Shown here piece after piece: positions 52,114 to 61,618 of a stretch of 64,000 bases of DNA. The stretch covers positions 45,923,511 to 45,987,510 of the forward strand of contig CM070873.1 in NCBI GenBank assembly GCA_036365515.1, in the 5' to 3' direction. This stretch comes from Torymus aiolomorphi. Taxonomy: Eukaryota; Arthropoda; Insecta; Hymenoptera; Torymidae. Numbering within the stretch: the stretch's first letter is position 1; each line of letters opens with the position of its first letter. Made by a program: the position numbers and the translations under genes. The notes beneath the pieces were generated by a model, which was given only the letters and a program-made list of their open reading frames with translations, made no database searches and was not told where the DNA came from.

Positions 52114-52644
52114 TGTTACGTGTAAGTGGGTTCTTTTGATTTTCGGCCAACTCTAAGTTACGCACCTATAGAGACGAATAATTACGAACTCCGGATGATT
52201 ATGTAATAAATGATATTTATTGTAATAACTGGTACGCGTGAGTGTGCGAGAGAGTGAGAGGGAGAGAGAGAGGTAGATGGTCTATCCGAGTAAGTTTTCT
52301 CGACGCGGTTGTTTCGTTGCGTTGCCTCGTAGACTCGTGGATGGCTGATTAGTTCCTGGTCGTTTTCTGGATGTCGTCTATCAACGTGGTCGTTCTCTCT
52401 CTCTCTCTCTCTCTCTTTTTCTTTCGCGTAGCTTCGTCCTCTGGATTTTATAGTCCGCTCGGTGTCTTCTCCCACCTTCCTAATTTCTGACTAGGAGGGG
52501 GATTAGTCGCACGTGATCGCCGTGATTTTCCATAATCTGAGTTTTACTTTTGGGTACGTGGCGATGCATCGTACGATGTGCGCTTAGTTGCACTTTCGCT
52601 TATGTGTGGCCGAACTTGTTTGTGGAAAGTCCGCACTCGTAACA
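52114..52644. mobile_element. Probable solo LTR (531 bp) of a Gypsy-type retrotransposon
   Basis: The segment begins TGTTACGTG and ends CTCGTAACA, the TG...CA ends expected of an LTR with a short inverted repeat. It has an AATAAA polyadenylation signal near 52205 and (GA)n/(CT)n tracts. The flanks GCAC and GTAC differ by one base, so a 4-base target duplication is likely but not perfect. No primer-binding site, gag or pol is seen next to it. A DNA transposon with the same ends is the alternative. Confidence 0.5.
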
Positions 52645-53068
52645 GTACAGACTAAAAAAGTTTGACACTCAAATTTTATAAAAACGAAAAAGTCTAATTT
52701 TTGAAAAAAATTATTTCAATACTAGTTTTGTATTTGTTTATTCGCATATCGTGTTTAATTAATAGAGCACGCAAATAGGGACGGGCACACAAATCGGAAC
52801 AAGTAACCTATACATTGAATTTTTTGACAATGAAAAATCAGTGTTCAAATTAGCTCTCTCTCTCTCTCGCCCTCCCGCCGCCCTCTCTCCCACCCTCCTA
52901 TTTGCAAATAAAATATTAAAATAATCAATATTGTGTAAATTTAAAAAAGTGACATCATAAAATTACAGGTTTGTAACAAAGACAAATATTTAATAAATAT
53001 TTTTTTTATTGACAATAAAAATAAACGAGTAATTTCATAACAAAATTTGTTATTATTGTATTTATTTT

Positions 53069-53315
53069 ACTCGGATAAATATTTTTCTGTAAAATTTAAT
53101 ATTTTTATAAAAAACATTATTTCTTTCAACAGTAGCGCTAGGATACACTCGTTTTGTGGAATTTTTACTAACTATAGTACTTTTTAAGATTTTCAAAGCA
53201 AATTTTACTTTTTGGAGTAATCATTTTTATGACTACTGAAATGAAATATTACTCTGACGAAACTAATATAAAAAAATGTTATTTAACCGCTTTGCGCATT
53301 TTCTCTTTTTCTATA
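53069..53315 (-). repeat. Repeat in inverted orientation to 61195-61440
   Basis: On the minus strand this matches 61195-61440 over about 240 bases: the ACTAATAT...AGTTTCGTCAGAGT region, CAAATTTTGCTTTGAAAATCTTAAAAAGTA (in part), AGCGCTACTGTTGAAA and AAATTAATATT stretches. The two copies lie 8 kb apart, close to the edges of the last repeat block. Neither is a gene. Confidence 0.65.
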
Positions 53316-53466
53316 TATATATATATATATAATTTAAATGCACTTTTTTCAAACTTTATTTAGAGTCCATCCCCCAGATTGGGTATTAGCGACTGATATA
53401 TTTTATATACAGTTATATTACAATAAAGTATAGATTAAGTACAATAATAAAAATTAAATATTTACA

Positions 53467-53497
<31 letters not shown>

Positions 53498-53549
53498 GCG
53501 CGTATGCGTGTGTGTGTGTGTGTGTGTGTCTGTGGGGGGGGGGGGGGGG
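53467..53549. repeat. Compound microsatellite (CGTG)n-(GT)n-(G)n
   Basis: Seven or so GTGC/CGTG units pass into GT repeats and then a run of about sixteen G. The G run may be hard to sequence accurately. Confidence 0.95.
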
Positions 53550-53559
53550 ATGGGTGAGT

Positions 53560-53873
53560 GTTTATTGGAATTTTTAATAAAACTAATGAAAATGAAAATT
53601 TGATTGCTTCACAGAAAAATGCGCATTTCAATTCTTTACATGCCTGTACTTTAAAAAACGAGATTTGCTCAATTTTCAAGTTCGGATCGTTGGAAAATAA
53701 TTTTTCTGCAAAATCGCGGTACATTCCTTTTCGTTTCCAGGCCCTCAATTAAGATCAAATTTTATGTAATTGATTAAGAAGTATGTGAATTTAATCGACG
53801 AGTTTGGGCGATATCGTATCCAAATATTTTGTACACGAGAATATTGTACAAGTCTTTAAAATATAATAAAATT
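53560..53873 (+). repeat. Dispersed repeat family, copy B
   Basis: Direct-orientation relative of 44851-45194, ending in AAAATATAATAAAATT. A fragment of the same family (AGGGCCTGGAAACAAAA, CCTCAATTGGGGCCAA) is recognisable at about 59730-59830. Confidence 0.7.
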
Positions 53874-54102
53874 CTACACAAATACAGTCTATACATAGAA
53901 TTTTGGCACACAAACTATTTATCGAGATAAATTTTGCACAGTTAACATCTACATTAATATGATGTACACATGATGTAGATTTTAATCATGTAAACTATCT
54001 CAGTGTAGGCTATATATATGTACATTTTTTCTTAATATTATTTGTGTGGAACTTAGAAGTGCTATAAAAGTCCTGTGTAGGGGATTTGTGTAGACACTAA
54101 AT
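53874..54102 (+). repeat. Dispersed repeat (CTACACAAATA family), copy interrupted by the hairpin element
   Basis: Matches 51598-51865 nearly throughout, apart from deletions in the middle. After the hairpin, GTGCTCAACATTAGG at 54627 resumes the sibling's GTGTTCAATATCACTGG for about a dozen bases. Confidence 0.7.
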
Positions 54103-54622
54103 CGTCGGGTGGGTGGAAGAGGCTATTATCTCGGAAAAGCGGTGAGAAGGCTATTATCTCAGGAAAGCGGTGAGAAGGCTATTATCTCGGAAAAGTGGTG
54201 AGAAGGCTATTATCTCGGCCGAGATTTGAAGAGTATATTATCTCGAAAAAAATTCTTGTTATTTGAAATAGTTTTTAGTTTGGTAACCACTGCACGATTT
54301 TCGAATAAAATTCAAATGTAATTGTGTTATACAAATGGTTATATTTAAATAAATACATTAGATATGTTTGTATTTAATGTGCATTAACAGTCACTCAATT
54401 AGATTAAATTTGAATTTTATTCGAAAATCGTGCAGTGGTTACTAACCTAAAAACTATTTCAAATAACAAGAATTTTTTTCGAGATAATATACTCTTCAAA
54501 TCTTGGCCGAGATAATGGCCTTCTCACCACTTTTCCGAGATAATAGCCTTCTCACCGCTTTCCCGAGATAATAGCCTTCTCACCGCTTTTCCGAGATAAT
54601 AGCCTCTTCCACCCACCCGACG
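54103..54622. mobile_element. 520-bp hairpin transposon with 28-bp internal repeats and AAAT target duplication
   Basis: The ends are inverted copies starting CGTCGGGTGGGTGGAAGAGG. The arms extend 54103-54319 and 54406-54622 with few mismatches. Near each end, a unit of about 28 bases (GGCTATTATCTCGG..., ending GGTGAGAA) is repeated three to four times. AAAT lies on both sides (54099-54102 and 54623-54626). The host sequence into which it inserted exists without the element at 51861-51875 (GACACTAAATGTGTTCAA), which supports a real insertion event. No coding capacity; nonautonomous. Confidence 0.85.
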
Positions 54623-54689
54623 AAATGTGCTCAACATTAGGTTAACAAATAATAAATCTCGCAGCTGATCAATTTATCCCGGATGCTCT

Positions 54690-55010
54690 AGATAATAAAT
54701 TAACCTCAATAAAAAAAAACTACCTTGATAATGCCGGTACATTACTCAACTATAACCAGTTTAAAAGCTTACTCGAAAATGTACAAGGTGCTTAAGGACC
54801 CTAAAGACATTATTTCTCAATACACAGATAATACGGAAGATTTTATTAAATTTATAAAACAAGATGTTTACCCAAATATTCGTAACAGAAGTATTAAATA
54901 CAAATGTACTAACCTACTGAAAGCATTAAACAACCCAACAACCAGCCAACTTCCACCAGAAACTTCGGATAACTCAGATTTCGAACAAGACATCTAATTA
55001 ACTCTAACAT
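54690..55010 (+). pseudogene. Frameshifted retrotransposon ORF1-like fragment
   Basis: One frame gives NAGTLLNYNQFKSLLENVQG, then a stop; a neighbouring frame continues directly as KDPKDIISQYTDNTEDF ... RSIKYKCTNLLKAL up to a stop near 54997. Joined by a frameshift, the two look like the N-terminal ORF1 protein of an insect LINE, consistent with an endonuclease domain 1 kb downstream on the same strand. I identify it by that context more than by motif, so the family is unsure. Confidence 0.4.
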
Positions 55011-55185
55011 TCACTAATCTAATTTCAATGGTCAAAATAATCAAGCGGAATATAAATGACCTCTTTAAGATGGCTTCAGCGACTTTTCTAAAATAGTAAC
55101 AATGCGTACAAAAATTAGACTATATTCTTGAAGTAACCCATTAACTTTTACGAAAAAGAAATATTAGGGTCGCCGAGCTTATTAT

Positions 55186-55480
55186 CGAGAAAAAAATTGT
55201 TTAAAAAATGTAATTTTTACATAGGTCTTGCGGGACTACCATTCCCTGTAATCTATCCATCATGCCTTACATAGTTATAAAATAGTAATTTTAAAAACGA
55301 AAACTATGAGGTTATATCGAGGTTATATCGAGGTTATATCGAGAAAAAAATTGTTTAAAAAATGTCATGTTTACATATAGGTCGTATGGGACTATCGCTC
55401 CCTGTGATCTATCCATCATGTCTTACATAGTTACATAGTTATAAAATAGTAATTTTAAAAAACAAAACTATGAAGTTATA
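55186..55480. repeat. Tandem duplication, ~154-bp period
   Basis: CGAGAAAAAAATTGTTTAAA starts both units (55186 and 55340), and both continue through ACATAGGTC, ATCTATCCATCATG and ATAAAATAGTAATTTTAAA. Between them GGTTATATCGA is repeated three times. It lies between the two retrotransposon fragments. Confidence 0.8.
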
Positions 55481-55837
55481 GCTTATTTCACGCAGATTCA
55501 CATGAGACTGCGAAAAATTAGTGTTGCCGATAAAAATATCGTGAAAATTATGCTGAAAGTTGATTTCGATGGCCTCGTGCTCAAAGGCGCTTACTGCACA
55601 TGCGCGTGGAATCTTACTTTTTAACTTATTAAAAGTAGTTGTCTTAACGCAGAGAGCGAGAAAAGAGACGAAATTGTTGTTTAATTAACTTTAACATTAA
55701 TATTTTTATTCCACTTATCATTGTTAAGTGATTTTCCATATTCGTAAGTCAAATTTGCAGAAAATTAGCATCATAATTTTATTAGGACCACCAGGTGCCC
55801 CCGCTTGGTATGATACCCATCGCTGATGATAGCTTAA

Positions 55838-55976
55838 CCTTTAGAGGGCCGGAAAACCACTAAAATGGTACACCCCCTTATCGACACTTTGTCTACGTTC
55901 AATCAATGATATAAGATACCTTTTGTCCCAATTTTTTAAGGTGAATTTCCCTCTCAAAATCTCGACCCTCTAAAGG
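55838..55976. mobile_element. 139-bp TTAA-flanked miniature element inserted in a retrotransposon
   Basis: CCTTTAGAGGG at the left and CCCTCTAAAGG at the right are perfect inverted ends next to TTAA at 55834-55837 and 55977-55980. The retrotransposon endonuclease frame begins immediately after the right TTAA, so this tiny element appears to have landed in or just ahead of that domain. Confidence 0.7.
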
Positions 55977-56640
55977 TTAAACAAAAGGAATTACTAGAAA
56001 AATTTATTTCAAAGGAAGCAATAAACATTATCTGTCTAAAAGAAACAAACCTCAAAAACGATCAAACAATCAACTTTAGAAATTATATATGTTTTAACAA
56101 AAATCGATCGAATTGTTTAGCCGCAAATGGAGGCGTAACAACTTTAGTCAGCGAACAAACCTAGAGCCAAGAAATCGTTTTAAATACTAATTTAGAAGCA
56201 GTTGCATGCAAAGTAAGGGAAAACCATAGACTTATCACGATTCGAAATAAATATCACTGAGCTGAGAGAAAACTTGATCGCTCAGCTTCCTCAGCCATAT
56301 ATCATCCTAGGCGATTTCCACAGTAGTAAGCTTTGTGAATCTCACAAACGTGATAAAAAAAGCAAAATAGTTGGAGAGTTAATTTTAAACAATGATTTAA
56401 TATGTCTAAATGATCAATTTCCCACCCACTTCAACTCATCTTGCGGTAATAGTAGTACAATGGACATCACTCTATGTAGTAGCAAAATTGCAACATCAAT
56501 AGAATGACAAGCTTGAGACTATACTTATATGGAAGCGACCACTATCTAGTGATTATCCAATTTGATAAACCTACACCCGAAACAAATACGCATATTCCCA
56601 GATATAAATTTCATACGTCCAATTAGCTAAATAAACAATT
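55977..56640 (+). pseudogene. Degenerate LINE endonuclease domain (ORF2 start)
   Basis: The plus strand, across frames, reads EAINIICLKETNLKN (the 'I.cLqET' motif of the AP-like endonuclease), then PYIILGDFHSSK (the 'GDFN.H' motif), then FPTHFNSS ... STMDITLCSSK (the 'PTh ... S.iDLtl.S' motif), then GSDHYLVIIQF (the 'SDH.pi' motif). Order and spacing fit the endonuclease of a Jockey/I-type non-LTR retrotransposon. Stop codons and frameshifts break it and no reverse transcriptase follows; the next element begins at 56780. Confidence 0.7.
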
Positions 56641-56779
56641 TCATTGATAAATTTAATTCAATTGCTAATATTGATATCAACTGGAAAATAGAAAAATTTA
56701 ACGACATAATAATTCAAGCGACATTTTACTTTTATTTAACCAATACACATTTTATAATTTAAGTATCACATATATCGTT

Positions 56780-57563
56780 GCGCGGTACGAAGAAAAGCCA
56801 ACTTGGAAGTTAAAGGCGAAAAAAGCCAGTTTGCGTCCTCCCAGATGAAGAAAAGCCAGTTTGCGCCCTCCCAGATGAAGAAAAGCCAGTTTGAATCTTC
56901 CCAGACGAAGAAAAGCCACTTGCGCCGTTCCTGCGGAGGAAAAATCCAAACTGACAGCATCTAATTAATTATTAGTTATCTAATTATCTTCACTGATAAT
57001 CTTTTATCTTTTATCTTTTATCTTTTATCTTTTATCTTTTATCTTTTATCTTTTATCTTTTATCTTTTATCTTTTATCTTTTATCTTTTATCTTTTATCT
57101 TTTATCTATTATCTTTTATCTATTAACTTTTATCTATTATCTTTCATCTTTTATGTATTATCTTTCATCTTTTATCTATTATCTTTCATCTTTTATCTGT
57201 TATCTTTTATCTATTATCTATTATCTTTTATCTATTATCTTTTATCTTTTATCTATTATCTTTTATCTTTTAACTTTTATCTATTATCTTTTATCTTATA
57301 TCTTTTACCCTTTACCCTTCACCCTTCACCCTTCACCCTTTATCCTTTATCCTTTATCTTTTATCTTTTATCTTGAAGTTATCTGTAAGATACCAACTAA
57401 ATGTTACTTTCGTTTGAGAAAAGTCAAACTTTTCTTCGTCTGGGAGGGTGTAAACTGGTTTTTCTTCGTCTGGGAGGACGCAAACTGGCTTTTCTTCGTC
57501 TTAAGCGTGTTTTTGGATTTTCTTCGACTGTAACTTCCAAGTTGGCTTTTCTTCGTACCGCGC
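56780..57563. mobile_element. Foldback element with ~30-bp arm repeats enclosing a heptanucleotide satellite
   Basis: The ends GCGCGGTACGAAGAAAAGCC and its reverse complement are perfect; inverted similarity continues through AACTTGGAAGTTA. Each arm contains tandem units of about 30 bases built on GAAGAAAAGCCAGTTTGCG (four or five on the left, three or so on the right, inverted). The loop is filled by a (ATCTTTT)n satellite (57001-57372). No clear target duplication. Confidence 0.75.
57001..57372 (+). repeat. (ATCTTTT)n heptanucleotide satellite
   Basis: The first ~120 bases are almost perfect repeats of the 7-base unit. Further on, variants (ATCTATT, ATCTTTC) and a short block of CCCTTCA-type units appear before the unit returns near 57340. 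It lies entirely inside the foldback element. Confidence 0.9.
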
Positions 57564-58870
57564 GATGATGTATCCTCTTTAAAATGATGACGGAAATGTG
57601 AAGTCGAAATAAAACGTTTGCGATTGGTCAAGTCCGTTTAAAAGGGACCTGTGATCGGTCGACGGTGACGTTAGCTTTTTGCTTAAAGTCTTAGCTGATT
57701 GGTCTAAATGAAACCCACAAAGTTTGGAATTAGGAAATATTTAAACTAAAAATATAAGTCATAAATAAGGTAAAGGAGGGAGTACTGGAACAAAGGCAAT
57801 TTTCGAACCAGTGGGACAACAGTAAAAAATCTACAATAAACGGTTAAGACCATAACAGCATTAATTTATTAGCATTCTTTATTGTGTGAACTATGTAGTG
57901 AATGTAGTTACTTCGTTATTTTGTTGATTTACTCCTTAAATTAGTGCATAACATGATACAAATTTTTCGAGGCTAATTTTCAGAATGCGTGTAACGAAAT
58001 CTTTGTCCCACTTTAGGTGCCTCTTGATTTCTATATCATAGTAGTGGGATATGGTCGGACACGTTGAAAAGTATAGTCCCACTATTGCATCCGAATGGGC
58101 GTCTCACTACTGGTTCCAAATAAATTAGCGTATACCACTACACCAGTCGATAGTTATTTTCTTTTAATGCGATTATTTTCATATACCAGCCACGAAAGAA
58201 GACATTTTTTTTAAATTAACCTCGAGACATGAGCAATAAGCTGAGATGATTAGTTTTCATGTATTATGCTTAGTTTTGGTAGTAGAAAAGATTATAAAAA
58301 AAGCATTGGTAAAAACTATCCCACTACTGGTTACTTTACCTTAGTATTAAAGGCTTAAAATTTGGTTTTGTATAACAAATAGTATATTTCGATACAAGTT
58401 CAAAAGTGTTGATTCTAGCACGAGTGCGAGGTTTGTCGCCCGAGCGAAGCGAGGCTGACAATCACACGAGTGTAGCATCATCTTTTGCACGTGTATCGAA
58501 CGATATTTTTCGACATAGGAGGCGTAAAAGCGATTTTTTTAATTTACAGAATGTGTTAAATCGCATTTTACGCACACTGTATCGAAAAAAGTATTAAAAT
58601 TTTATATGCAGTTAACAATGAAGAACTATGAATACTGTTCTGATTACTGTTAAATTTCTAACCTCCAAATTTTTCTACTGTAGTAATAAACTAAAATAAA
58701 TACAATCCAAGTTACAATAAAAAATATTGGATAAATTCGCAGATGTTAAAAAGTAAAATAAATTTTAATTTTATAATATTTCAATATTATTGTATTAGGT
58801 ATTATATAATAATTGTATCGGGTATAATCAAAGTAAAGGAAGAGCGTGCGCAGCGCGTCTGAACTTGCTA
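57564..58870. other. Unassigned DNA between two inverted-repeat elements
   Basis: CCAAT-like GATTGGTC words occur at 57620 and 57697. A GC-richer patch (58410-58480) with GCCCGAGCGAAGCGAGGC looks like a fragment of a transposon end. No gene. Confidence 0.35.
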
Positions 58871-58914
58871 GTACAAGAAAAATATTAAATTTAGAAATTA
58901 AAATTTTTTGCAGA

Positions 58915-58980
58915 CGATGAGAATCGAACACGTGACCCTTGGTAAGGCAGTCGGGTGCTCAAACCACTCACCTATAAAAA
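58915..58980 (-). other. tRNA-like sequence (degenerate), left end of 2.2-kb inverted structure
   Basis: Read on the minus strand, GGTGAGTGGTTTGAGCACC resembles the D-arm/A-box and GTGTTCGATTCTC the T-arm/B-box of a tRNA, with an anticodon-arm-like CCGACTGCCTTACCAAGG between. No convincing acceptor stem, so it is more likely a tRNA-derived repeat than a working gene. A more decayed copy lies at about 61027-61075 on the plus strand. Confidence 0.4.
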
Positions 58981-59224
58981 ACTTACAGTTGGTCTTTTCG
59001 GAATTGATACATTAGCAACACTACGATGTACGCGTTATTGCTTTTTTTGCTTCCTCCTAGATCTAGGAAGCTCTGTAATAGTAAAATTTTAAATTTCATT
59101 AAATCGCTCTAGAAACATGATTAGAGATGTTAGAAGTTTGAATTACATGATTTTAGAAACTGTTTGTATGGATGCGTGTTCGTGCGTGTATGTGGGTGTG
59201 GATGTGTGTGTGTGTGAGCGTGCG

Positions 59225-59651
59225 CGGGGGGGTCCAAAGTTTCGACGATTCACTATAAAATTGAAGTCAACTATAGACGTTTTTCAGTTCGACAAATGAT
59301 AATGCAGATTGTTTTTAATTTCGAAATTCTAAATTACGAAAATCATATTTTCGAATGTAACAGTTCACCTACTGTCCAAAACGTCGAATTTCATCAATAC
59401 GACCTCAAAGCAAATATAAGCTGTTTCTAATGATTTATTTCGAAGTATCTATATTGTACCCCTATTAAAATTCTATTAATGAAATTCGATGTTTGGACAA
59501 TAGGTGAAGTGTTACATTCATAAATATGATTTTCGTAATTTAGAACTTCGAAATTAAGAACAATCTGCATTAACATTTGTCGAACTGAAAAACATCTATA
59601 GTTGACTTCAATTTTATAGTGAATCGTCGAAACTCTGGACCCCCCCCCCCC
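59225..59651. repeat. Palindrome of ~175-bp arms bounded by G and C runs
   Basis: GGGGGGTCCAAAGTTTCGACG at the left (G run included) mirrors a right end of CGTCGAAACTCTGGACC followed by a C run. The arms also share GTTGACTTCAATTTTATAGTG and CGAATTTCAT, closing on a loop near 59400-59480. A hairpin-forming insertion. Confidence 0.75.
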
Positions 59652-60415
59652 GTCTGTACGACCGCTTTATCTCAGGATATACTCAATCAGTTTTAACCGG
59701 ACAGGGCTCATTTTTTTGGTTTTTCTTACACAATTGAGGGCCTGGAAACAAAAAGGGACACATCCCATTCAGTTAACACACGTTATCTCTTCTTTTCGTT
59801 TCCAGATCCTCAATTGGGGCCAATACCTCTTTTTTGTTATAGAAGATTTTCTGGTAACCACCGAAAACCGGGAAATCGATTTTCTTTAAATTTTCTTAAA
59901 AATTAGTGTACATCATACTCCTTTTTATATGGTTTATCGATTTTTGAAATTATAGGGAGCGATACTAATTATTGAGATAGTTAATGTGAAAGTTTGCAAC
60001 TTTAACATGAGAAGCATAGATTGAGTATGTATTTAAGACTCATTTTAATGCATTGCAAAGCCAATTGTCTTTACAATTTTCTTAAAAACTAGTATATTAT
60101 ACTAGACTCAAAAAGGAATAATGTAGAATATTTTGTAATATGGCAAGCGATACTATTTTCCGAGAGATGGCTATTTGAAGAAAAATTCACATGTTATTTG
60201 TATATCTATATATAGTTGCATCCTACAAGTCGTATTGTTTCAAACATCGTATAGACACCTTATTTTTTATGTCGTCTTTTTTTATTATTTTTACAATAGT
60301 ATACAGAGACAAATACATACAGAGATAAATGAAAAGTATCCACCCTAAATAATATACTTATAGCACAATTTTGCGATACTGTGATTTTTATGACGTTATT
60401 GGCCGGAGAACTACC

Positions 60416-60895
60416 TTAATTTAAAAATATCATGAATAAATGACAGTAATTTTTTTTCGTCAGAAATAAAGGAAATATGAAAAGAGTGTGTATATAAATC
60501 CCTAATATACCGACATCGACATTTAATTTTTTTTTACTATAACTCTGCAAACTTTTTTTTTTAAAAACTAATGCGATTTTCTGTCTTCCACAATCCATGC
60601 AAAAAATACGTCGTGATTAAAAGGGTAAATCATTTCATTATTGATTAGGTTTTGTGTATGTTAAAAATTTAAAAAATTGCTGAACATTTAACTAGAAAAT
60701 TTTGAAGCTGAAATTTAAAAAATTTTGTAACTACGTATTTTTGCATGGATTGTGAAAGACAGAAAATCGTATTCATTTTTGAAAAAAAAGTTTACAGAAT
60801 TATAGTAAATAAAAATTAAATGACGATGTCGAGATTTATTTTTAAAGAAAAAAATTATTGTTATTTATTAATGATATTTTTAAATTAAGTAACTA
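60416..60895. repeat. Palindrome of ~190-bp arms
   Basis: TAATTTAAAAATATCAT at the left mirrors ATGATATTTTTAAATTA at the right. The arms share GACAGAAAATCG/CGATTTTCTGTC, CAATCCATGCAAAAA and the CATCG.CATTTAATTTT block, with a loop of about 90 bases. No reading frame of note. Confidence 0.75.
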
Positions 60896-61194
60896 TATTA
60901 AATTTGTTAACAATATTATTATTACTTAATTATCTATTGATTAATAAAAAAAGATCAATAATAACCCGTATATCTTATGTGTGACTAATGTATCAGTCTC
61001 GAAAAGACCAACTGTGAGTGTTTCATAGGTGAGTGGTTAGAGCGTCCGACTGTCGTGCCGAAGGTCCCATTAACAGCAAAAATTTTTTAATTTCTAAATT
61101 TAATGTTTTTCTTGTATATATGTGATACATAAATTATAAAATGTGTATTGGTTAAATAAAAATAATAACATTCAAATAATATCCATACATATAG

Positions 61195-61440
61195 AAAAAG
61201 AGAAAACGCGCAAAGCGACTAATTAAAAATTTTTTATATTAGTTCCGTCAGAGTGATGTTTCCTTTCAGCAGTCATAAAAATTATTATTTCAAATACTAA
61301 AATTTGCTTTGAAAATCTTAAAAAGTACTATTTAAAATAGTAAAAATTCCACAAGTCGAGTGCGTCCCAGTGCTACTGTTGAAAATAATAAATTTTCTTA
61401 TAAAAATATTAAATTTAACACAAAAATGTTTCTCTGTGTA
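61195..61440 (+). repeat. Repeat in inverted orientation to 53069-53315
   Basis: Plus-strand partner of 53069-53315. Recognisable words are CGCAAAGCG, CCGTCAGAGTGATGTTTCC, GCTTTGAAAATCTTAAAAAG and AGTGCTACTGTTGAAAATAA. Its right edge is about 140 bases before the TATA box of the nuclease gene. Confidence 0.65.
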
Positions 61441-61577
61441 GTGATAAAAGCTTATTTAGCTGAATGATTTTAACACTCACTATAATCTTACTTGTCCATA
61501 CCGTGTAAACAGGAAGTAAATTAGCATTTCAAATTTAAAACTTTTTTAAATTTCCTAAATAAGCAAAAAAGTGTCAG

Positions 61578-61584
61578 TATAAAA
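61578..61584 (+). promoter_or_regulatory. TATA box of the nuclease gene
   Basis: TATAAAA lies 35 bases before the start codon, in the context GTATAAAAG. A plausible initiator (ATCAATCA) follows about 25-30 bases downstream, which would give a very short 5' leader of about 10-15 bases. The paralogue on the other strand has the same GTATAAAAG context at a similar distance, so it was probably present in the common ancestor. Confidence 0.7.
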
Positions 61585-61618
61585 GTCACTACTTATCATA
61601 GTATCAATCAACAGCAAC

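Larger units (their letters stand above)
58871..61117. mobile_element. 2.2-kb inverted-repeat structure with tRNA-like ends and nested palindromes
   Basis: The left end (58871-59020) and right end (about 60976-61117) are diverged reverse complements of about 145 bases. They share ATTAAATTTAGAAATTAAA, the ACCACTCACCTAT segment and TTGGTCTTTTCG. Both ends contain a tRNA-like motif. Inside lie two more inverted repeats (59225-59651 and 60416-60895). This may be one old composite element with later insertions. Confidence 0.55.

Noticed and set aside
41113..61117. CRISPR array or other prokaryotic repeat-spacer system
   Set aside because: Repeats are palindromic transposons, microsatellites and tandem duplications; no regularly spaced repeats with unique spacers and no prokaryotic gene structure.
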